From: Kribbella sandramycini
Lineage (GTDB): Bacteria; Actinomycetota; Actinomycetes; Propionibacteriales; Kribbellaceae
Direction of reading: 5' to 3'
Length of the DNA stretch: 64,000 bases
Assembly (NCBI RefSeq): GCF_013131805.1
Contig: NZ_JABJRC010000002.1
Coordinates: 992,001-1,056,000, forward strand
Shown here: piece after piece, positions 59,284-64,000 of the stretch
Position numbering within the stretch: position 1 is the first letter of the stretch
How the letters are laid out: each line of letters opens with the position of its first letter
The notes under the pieces: generated by a model
The model's input: only the letters and a program-made list of their open reading frames with translations
Database searches by the model: none
Told to the model about the DNA's origin: nothing
Translations under genes and position numbers: made by a program

Positions 59284-60375
59284 TCACCCGTTGCCCTCGG
59301 CATCGACGAGCTCGAACGGCACGTAGGACAGGTTCGGCACGGTCTGGCCGCGTAGCCGGGCGATCAGCAGGTCGACCGCCGTCCGGCCCATCTCGCGCTG
59401 GTTCTGCCGGACGTGCAGGTACGGCGGGCCGCCGATCGAGTCGCCCGGGGAGTCGAAGCAGACGATCACCTGGTCGCCGCCGAGCGCGCGATCCGCCATC
59501 CGGGCCAGGTTGTACTCACAGGCGAAGTACGCCGTCACCTGCGGGAAGCGCTCTCTGAACGCACGGATCACGCCGACGTCGGCCCGGATCGCCTCCGGCG
59601 TCGTCGAGCCGGGCATGGTGCTGCGCAGATCGGTCAGCTCGTACGGGCGGCCGCGCCCGGCGAACGCGGACCGGAAGCCCTCCAGCCGGTCCTCGATCGA
59701 GGAGGTGTTGACCGGCGGCGGCGACAGGAACGCGATGTGCTCGTGGCCCTGCTCGAGCAGCCGCTCGGTCAGCGCGCGGGCGGCCGCGACGTTGTCGGTG
59801 TGGACGGCGGCCACCGGGATACCGGCCAGGTGGCGGTCGACGAGCACGACCGGGTAGCCGTCGAGGACCTGGCGCAGCAGGCTCGCGTTGTAGAAGTCGC
59901 CGTGCACGGGAAACACGATCAGCCCGTCGACCTCACCGGTCGCGACGAGCGAGTCGACGGCCTTCTCCTCATCGGCTTGGCGGCCGTGCGTCCGCCGTAC
60001 GATCAGGTGCGTCTCGTGGTCGGCGCAGCGCTCCTCGATCGCGTTCATCAGGTCGAGGCCGTAGGAGTCGGAGACATCGGGGACGACGAGCGCGATCGTG
60101 CGGGCCGCGCGGCGGGGCGCCGCGACCCGGCCGCGGAGCGGCATCGTGACCTCGGACAGATCGGGCAGCTGCTGGACGACGAACGTCCCCTTGCCCCGGA
60201 TGCGTTCGACCAGGCCGGCCTCGCGGAGGACTTCGAGGGCGCGTTTCGAGGTGATGCGGCTGACGTTGAACTCCCCGGCCAGCTCCATCTCCGAGGGCAC
60301 CCGGTCGCCGGGGCCCAGCGTGCCGCGACGGATCTGCTCCAGGACCCGTGCGCAGATCTCCTCGTAGAGCAGCAC
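59284..60375 (-). CDS. GntR-type regulator with LacI-like sugar-binding domain
   Basis: 363 residues from the GTG at 60375 (GAGAGGAC eight bases upstream). An N-terminal GntR winged helix (VLEQIRRGTLGPGDRVPSEM; VSRITSKRALEVL) is joined to a periplasmic-binding-protein-like effector domain (TIALVVPDVSDSYGLDLMNA; GLIVFPVHGD; VRQNQREMGRTAVDLL). This is the AraR architecture, so it should bind a sugar and regulate sugar-use genes. None lies beside it; the divergent neighbour is a GT-C glycosyltransferase gene. Confidence 0.9.
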   Translation of the reverse strand: MLLYEEICARVLEQIRRGTLGPGDRVPSEMELAGEFNVSRITSKRALEVLREAGLVERIRGKGTFVVQQLPDLSEVTMPLRGRVAAPRRAARTIALVVPDVSDSYGLDLMNAIEERCADHETHLIVRRTHGRQADEEKAVDSLVATGEVDGLIVFPVHGDFYNASLLRQVLDGYPVVLVDRHLAGIPVAAVHTDNVAAARALTERLLEQGHEHIAFLSPPPVNTSSIEDRLEGFRSAFAGRGRPYELTDLRSTMPGSTTPEAIRADVGVIRAFRERFPQVTAYFACEYNLARMADRALGGDQVIVCFDSPGDSIGGPPYLHVRQNQREMGRTAVDLLIARLRGQTVPNLSYVPFELVDAEGNG

Positions 60376-60404
60376 GCCGATTCGTCCTCTCCCGTGCCCT
60401 GCTG

Positions 60405-60419
60405 GTTGGCATATCCAAT
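60405..60419. promoter_or_regulatory. candidate operator of the GntR/LacI-type regulator
   Basis: TTGG-CATAT-CCAA (60406-60418) is a perfect inverted repeat 30 bases upstream of the regulator start, in the divergent region shared with the glycosyltransferase gene. Confidence 0.35.
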
Positions 60420-60505
60420 CATCCCGGGGTTCTCCCCCGCGGGTGATTGTCACGACATATCAACAGCACTTCTCTTTCGCCCCGCGGGACTGCCACCATG
60501 CGCGC

Positions 60506-61954
60506 ATGACCGTCACACGCTCGGTTCCCCCGTTTGCCGCCGGTCCGGTGTCCGCCGTCGCCGGAGTGGTGGCCGTCGTGCTGACCGTACTGTCGGGGCG
60601 GTACGGGTATCACCGCGACGAGCTGTACTTCCTCGTCGCCGGCCAGAAGCTGGACTGGGGCTACATCGACCAGCCGCCGCTGACGCCGCTGCTGGCACGC
60701 GTGTCGACCGAGGTGTTCGGCAACACCCCCATGGGCCTGCGAGTGGTCGCCACGGTGGCCAGTGCGGTGACTGTGGTCGTGGTGGCGTTGCTGGCACGTG
60801 AGTTCGGCAGCTCAGCGCGCGGTCAGGTGGTGGCGGCCGTCTGCGCAGCCATCTCCGGCTTTCTGCTCGGAGTGGGTCACATGGTGTCGACTGCCACGTT
60901 CGACCTGCTGGCGTGGATGTTGATCGTGCTGTTCGCGGTGAAGCTGTTGCGGACGGGTGACGGGCGCTGGTGGCTCGCACTGGGGCTGACCGCGGGTGTT
61001 GCGCTGGAGAACAAGTACCTCGTCGTACTGCCTGTCGCTGCGCTGTTGCTGGCGTTGCTGATCGCGGGGCCGCGCCACGTACTGCGATCGTGGTGGCTGC
61101 TCGCGGGCGTCGTACTGGCTGGGCTCATCGCGCTGCCGAACGTCGTCTGGCAGTTCCAGCACGACTGGCCGCAGCTGACGGTCGCGGGCGGGATCAGCTC
61201 GGACGACGGGACCGAGAACCGGATCATGTTCGTGCCGCTGCAGATCTTGCAGTTGGGCCCACTGCTGGTCCCGGTCTGGATTGCGGGGTTCCGGCGGCTC
61301 TGGCGCTTGACCTGGCCCCGGTCCGTTGCGCTGGCGTATCCGCTGCTGTGCGTCGGCGTACTGGCTGTTGGTGGGAAGTCGTACTACGCCCTGCCGCTGC
61401 TCTATGTCCTGATGGCCGCCGGCGCTGAGCCCACTCTTGCCTGGCTGACCCGCCACCGCGCTCTGGCCACGACCGCCGCAGTCTTCACCGCGGCGACCTC
61501 AGCCCTCTTCACCCTCCCCGTCCTGCCCACCTCAGCCGTCGACTTCGTTCTCCCCGTCAACAAAGAACAAGGCGAACAAATCGGCTGGCCCGAACTCACC
61601 GCCACCGTCGCCGCCGCCGTCCCCATCGGCGAACCCATCACCATCCTGACCGGCAACTACGGCCAAGCCGGCGCCCTCCGCCGCTACGGCCCCGCCCACA
61701 ACCTCCCCCTCGCCTACTCCCCCCACATGTCCTTCGCCGACTGGGAACACCCACCCGACACCCCCACCACCCCAGTCCTCCTCATCCAGCTCGAACGCTC
61801 CCCCGCCCTCGAATCCAACTTCCCCAACTGCCGCCTCCTCACCACCTTCACCAGCCCCGTAGCCAACACCGAACAAAACACCACCCTCCTCCGCTGCGAC
61901 CCTCCAACAACCCCGTGGTCCACCCTCTGGCCCACCCTCCGCCGCTTCTACTGA
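60506..61954 (+). CDS. GT39/ArnT-like membrane glycosyltransferase (GT-C)
   Basis: 482 residues with about 10 membrane helices. The catalytic first loop is clear: YGYHRDELYFLVAGQKLDWG and YIDQPPLTP, with the Asp-Glu pair expected of PMT/ArnT-like enzymes that use polyprenyl-phosphate sugars. A soluble C-terminal domain follows (about 360-482). The ATG at 60506 is taken because the first helix follows it at the usual distance. The 3' third is extremely C-rich (35 C, 8 G in 61681-61740, against 18 C, 21 G in 60601-60660). The glycan target is unknown. Confidence 0.85.
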   Translation: MTVTRSVPPFAAGPVSAVAGVVAVVLTVLSGRYGYHRDELYFLVAGQKLDWGYIDQPPLTPLLARVSTEVFGNTPMGLRVVATVASAVTVVVVALLAREFGSSARGQVVAAVCAAISGFLLGVGHMVSTATFDLLAWMLIVLFAVKLLRTGDGRWWLALGLTAGVALENKYLVVLPVAALLLALLIAGPRHVLRSWWLLAGVVLAGLIALPNVVWQFQHDWPQLTVAGGISSDDGTENRIMFVPLQILQLGPLLVPVWIAGFRRLWRLTWPRSVALAYPLLCVGVLAVGGKSYYALPLLYVLMAAGAEPTLAWLTRHRALATTAAVFTAATSALFTLPVLPTSAVDFVLPVNKEQGEQIGWPELTATVAAAVPIGEPITILTGNYGQAGALRRYGPAHNLPLAYSPHMSFADWEHPPDTPTTPVLLIQLERSPALESNFPNCRLLTTFTSPVANTEQNTTLLRCDPPTTPWSTLWPTLRRFY

Positions 61955-61995
61955 GCAAACGCAAGCCGGCTCCGCCCACCCGCCCCCAGCCCCCG

Positions 61996-62456
61996 CCGAC
62001 GAGCAAAGCGAGCTACCAGCAAAGAGCCCACCAAGCCCCCGCAGGTTCAGCCACCAGCTCACCCAGCCACGGCCAACGAGCAAGCGAGTTGTCAGGCAAG
62101 CACTCACCCAGCCCCCGCAGGCTCAGCCACCAACTCACCCAGCCACGGCCAACGAGCAAGCGAGTTGCCAGGCAAGCACTCACCCAGCCAACGCAGGCTC
62201 AGCCACCAGCTCACCCAGCCCCCGCAGGCTCAGCCACCAACTCACCCAGCCACGGCCAACGAGCAAAGCGAGTTGCCAGGCAAGCACTCACCCAGCCAAC
62301 GCAGGCTCAGCCACCAGCTCACCCAGCCCCCGCAGGTTCAGCCACCAACTCACCCAGCCACGGCCAACGAGCAAAGCGAGTTGCCAGGCAAGCACTCACC
62401 CAGCCAACGCAGGCTCAGCAACCAACTCACTTGCCCACCGCCGACGAGCGAAGCGA
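61996..62456. repeat. composite minisatellite of two modules (A about 45 bp, B 31 bp)
   Basis: Module A (core CGAGCAAAGCGAGTTGCCAG followed by GCAAGCACTCACCCAGCC) begins near 62071, 62147, 62254 and 62362, with worn copies near 62000 and 62440. Module B (CGCAGGCTCAGCCACC then ARCTCACCCAGCC) fills the gaps. The order is A-B-A-B-A-BB-A-BB-A-b-A, giving spacings of 76, 107 and 108 bases. Copies are nearly identical, which implies recent expansion or homogenisation. It is C-rich and sits between the glycosyltransferase and tRNA genes, which converge on it. 62457-62526 holds no gene. Confidence 0.9.
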
Positions 62457-62526
62457 AGTCGAAAGGGGGTGCGGGTGGCGAAGCCCCCGCTCCGCGGCAA
62501 GCGAAGCGCAGCCGCACAAACGACGA

Positions 62527-62566
62527 AGGCGACCCGGTCTGCGCTCTCCGCAGACACGAGTCGCCT
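62527..62566 (-). terminator. terminator of the tRNA operon
   Basis: Nested stems: outer AGGCGAC/GTCGCCT (62527-62533 with 62560-62566) and inner GTCTGCG/CGCAGAC (62537-62543 with 62549-62555). On the minus strand it begins 11 bases after tRNA-Val and is followed by TCGTCGTTTG. Confidence 0.75.
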
Positions 62567-62576
62567 ATCGACTTCG

Positions 62577-62648
62577 TGGACGATACTGGGATCGAACCAG
62601 TGACCTCTTCCGTGTCAGGGAAGCGCGCTACCGCTGCGCCAATCGTCC
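62577..62648 (-). tRNA. tRNA-Val (GAC)
   Basis: Acceptor stem GGACGAT/ATCGTCC with discriminator A. Anticodon stem CTTCC/GGAAG encloses loop CTGACAC with anticodon GAC. The T-loop GGTTCGATCC is normal. No encoded CCA. Third gene of the cluster. Confidence 0.95.
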
Positions 62649-62661
62649 GAGATTGTTCTCG

Positions 62662-62732
62662 AGGTGGAGACGGGATTCGAACCCGTGTACACGGCTTTGC
62701 AGGCCGTTGCCTCGCCTCTCGGCCACTCCACC
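62662..62732 (-). tRNA. tRNA-Cys (GCA)
   Basis: Acceptor stem GGTGGAG/CTCCACC with discriminator U, an identity element for Cys. Anticodon loop CTGCAAA (GCA) lies between ACGGC and GCCGT. T-arm GGGTTCGAATCCC. No encoded CCA. Confidence 0.95.
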
Positions 62733-62767
62733 AAGCACAAAGGCCTGATCTGTCAAAACCATCTCCG

Positions 62768-62840
62768 AGCGGACGACCGGGCTCGAACCGGCGACCTTAA
62801 CCTTGGCAAGGTTACGCTCTACCAACTGAGCTACGTCCGC
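62768..62840 (-). tRNA. tRNA-Gly (GCC)
   Basis: Acceptor stem GCGGACG/CGTCCGC with discriminator U. Anticodon loop TTGCCAA (GCC) lies between TAACC and GGTTA. D-arm AGCTCAGTTGGTAGAGC. First gene of the Gly-Cys-Val cluster. No encoded CCA. Confidence 0.96.
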
Positions 62841-62877
62841 ACTTGCGACCGGTTTGGTGTTCTCCGGCGCGAGAAGA

Positions 62878-62905
62878 ACAGTAGCCCATTCCGCCCGCAG
62901 TTCAA
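62878..62905 (-). promoter_or_regulatory. promoter of the tRNA operon
   Basis: On the minus strand the -35 is TTGAAC (62905-62900) and the -10 is TACTGT (62883-62878) with a 16-base spacer, leaving a leader of about 30 bases before tRNA-Gly. Confidence 0.65.
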
Positions 62906-63015
62906 AAATCGGGGTCCGCTTCCTGGTCGACACACCGTCACCGGCCGGTCACCCGAGGGACGGCGAACAGCCCCGATTCGCTTACCACTAAGGTGTTCTG
63001 CGGAAGGAGCGGCAC

Positions 63016-63834
63016 ATGCTGATTTGGGTGAACGGCGAGCTCGGCGACGACCAGGCGACGGTCTCGGCCCTCGACCACGGAGTGACCACGGGCGACGGGG
63101 TGTTCGAGACGATCAAGATCGTCGACGGCCGGGCGTTCGCCGTCCGGCGGCATCTGGAGCGGCTGGTCCGGTCCGCGACCGGCCTCGGCCTGCCCAAGCC
63201 GGACGTCACCGCGATCGAACACGGCATCGACGAGGTCGTCGCCGCCGGCCCCGGGATCGCCTTCGGCCGGCTGCGGCTGACCTACACCGGCGGAATCTCC
63301 CCACTCTCGTCCGACCGCGGCACGGCCGGCCCGACGATCGTGATCGCGAGCCAGGCGATCGATCCCCCGGCGCCGACGTCCGCGATCGTCACCGTCCCCT
63401 GGACGCGCAACGAGCGCAGCGCGGTGGCCGGCCTGAAGACGACGTCGTACGCGGAGAACGTCCGCGCCCTGGCCTACGCCAAGGAGCGCGGCGGCAGCGA
63501 GGCCATCTTCGCCAACACCACCGGCACCCTCTGCGAAGGCACCGGCTCGAACATCTTCTGCGTGTACGACGGCGAACTCGTCACCCCGACCCTCGAGTCA
63601 GGCGCCCTGGCCGGCGTCACCCGCGCACTCGTCATCGAATGGTTCGGCGCGACCGAGCGCGACCTCCCCCTGGAGCAACTGGCCACCGCCGAAGAGATCT
63701 TCCTCACATCCACGACCCGCGACGTCCAGGCAATCCACCGCGTCGACGACCGCGACCTCCCCGCCCCAGGCCCGATCACCGCCCAGGCGATGAAGATCTT
63801 CACCGAACGCTCCCTCGACAACCTCAACCCCTGA
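63016..63834 (+). CDS. class IV PLP-dependent aminotransferase / aminodeoxychorismate lyase-like
   Basis: 272 residues, the fold-type IV length. It has VNGELGDDQATVSALDHG, GDGVFETIKIVDGRAFAVRRHLERL (phosphate-binding Arg region), the PLP Lys in GLKTTSYAENV (about 140), ANTTGTLCEGTGSNIFCVYDG and TSTTRDVQAI. This matches 4-amino-4-deoxychorismate lyase (folate synthesis) and D-amino-acid/branched-chain aminotransferases; the lyase is favoured by size but unproven. AAGGAG lies six bases before the ATG and a TAAGGT -10 at 62989-62994. Confidence 0.85.
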   Translation: MLIWVNGELGDDQATVSALDHGVTTGDGVFETIKIVDGRAFAVRRHLERLVRSATGLGLPKPDVTAIEHGIDEVVAAGPGIAFGRLRLTYTGGISPLSSDRGTAGPTIVIASQAIDPPAPTSAIVTVPWTRNERSAVAGLKTTSYAENVRALAYAKERGGSEAIFANTTGTLCEGTGSNIFCVYDGELVTPTLESGALAGVTRALVIEWFGATERDLPLEQLATAEEIFLTSTTRDVQAIHRVDDRDLPAPGPITAQAMKIFTERSLDNLNP

Positions 63835-63953
63835 CGTGCCGACCAACGGGTAGTCCGCACCCTCGCAGCGCCCACCCACGCCTGGCGCCACCGGCCCGAC
63901 ACCCCACTCGGGCCACCTCTACCCGTTCGTCCGTACGGCTGACATCGACCTTT

Positions 63954-63984
63954 AATTCGAATTTGAATAACTCGCGGCTAGGAT
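63954..63984 (+). promoter_or_regulatory. AT-rich promoter of the next gene with palindrome
   Basis: The only markedly AT-rich patch in the area. The palindrome AATTCGAATT (63954-63963) precedes a TAGGAT -10 (63979-63984), which ends seven bases before the ATG at 63992. The palindrome may be an operator. 63835-63953 shows no gene. Confidence 0.5.
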
Positions 63985-63991
63985 GAGCTCC

Positions 63992-64000
63992 ATGGCGGAC
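63992..64000 (+). CDS. start of a further gene (cut by window end)
   Basis: Only Met-Ala-Asp is visible. It is called because a good leaderless-type promoter points to this ATG; product unknown. Confidence 0.4.

Noticed and set aside
61996-62456. CRISPR array
   Set aside because: The intervals are themselves repeated modules, not unique spacers, and no cas gene is near.
61915-62748. Open frame of 277 codons through the minisatellite
   Set aside because: It owes its length to the repeat and continues into tRNA genes on the other strand; no ribosome site at its start.
62568-62850. Integrated element at the tRNA cluster
   Set aside because: No integrase, no att-like repeat of a tRNA 3' end, and flanking genes look native; only the minisatellite is unusual.

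Overview
The window is high-GC actinobacterial DNA. The evidence is dense GC-rich genes with G/C-ending codons, GTG and TTG starts, many TANNNT boxes a few bases before start codons, a phosphatidylinositol-mannoside (PIM) gene cluster next to thrS, a DUF222/13E12 HNH gene with an actinobacterial-type SOS box, and a Gly-Cys-Val tRNA cluster. Gene content and style look most like Kribbella or a relative in the Nocardioidaceae; this is an impression from the sequence, not a search result. No phage, insertion sequence, CRISPR array or rRNA was seen. Convergent neighbours often overlap at their stop codons, and ATGA/GTGA overlaps are common within operons.

Layout. 1-8.3 kb: end of a YfhO-like membrane protein, a HAD hydrolase, an FAD amine-oxidase-like enzyme, an Lrp regulator, a 5'-3' nuclease coupled to an M20 amidohydrolase, and an alpha/beta hydrolase running into the remains of a nucleoside hydrolase gene on the other strand. 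8.3-15.6 kb: two drug-exporter modules back to back, each with its own TetR regulator. One is a heterodimeric ABC exporter with a palindrome inside its promoter. The other is a single-gene ABC exporter whose promoter contains a near-perfect SoxR box in a 19-bp spacer. 15.7-19.7 kb: a Snf2 helicase coupled to a SWIM zinc-finger protein. 19.7-31 kb: acetyltransferases, a PadR/DUF4184 pair, a gamma-glutamyltransferase homologue with a GntR regulator, an M1 aminopeptidase, a membrane adenylate cyclase and a GNAT-SDR-double MerR operon.

31-39 kb: the SOS-box HNH gene, a RecQ helicase with a phosphoribosyltransferase-like tail, SoxR with its own SoxR box, an MFS transporter, a GlxA-type AraC regulator and an M24 peptidase. 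39-47.6 kb: two tandem DUF2207 proteins with glycine-rich tails, an EF-G-like GTPase, and an operon of small membrane protein, TPR protein and AAA+ ATPase. 47.6-54.3 kb: a HIT protein and the PIM pathway (thrS, HIT/Ap4A phosphorylase, pgsA, patA, pimA), interrupted by an opposite-strand lipoprotein gene. 54.4-60.4 kb: DedA, a MinD/ParA-like ATPase, a DesK-type two-component pair and a GntR/LacI-type regulator. 60.5-64 kb: a GT-C glycosyltransferase, a composite minisatellite, three tRNAs, a class IV aminotransferase and the first codons of a further gene.

How it fits together. The clearest wiring is regulatory. SoxR (35.0-35.5 kb) probably controls the ABC exporter at 13.7 kb. LexA probably controls the HNH gene. 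The two-component pair may control dedA, because the same hexamers (GTCAGG/CCTGAC) stand in both upstream regions. Many genes become C-rich and G-poor towards the 3' end, which may mark Rho-dependent termination. The membrane-TPR-AAA+ operon and the DUF2207 pair are the least explained conserved-looking protein systems here.
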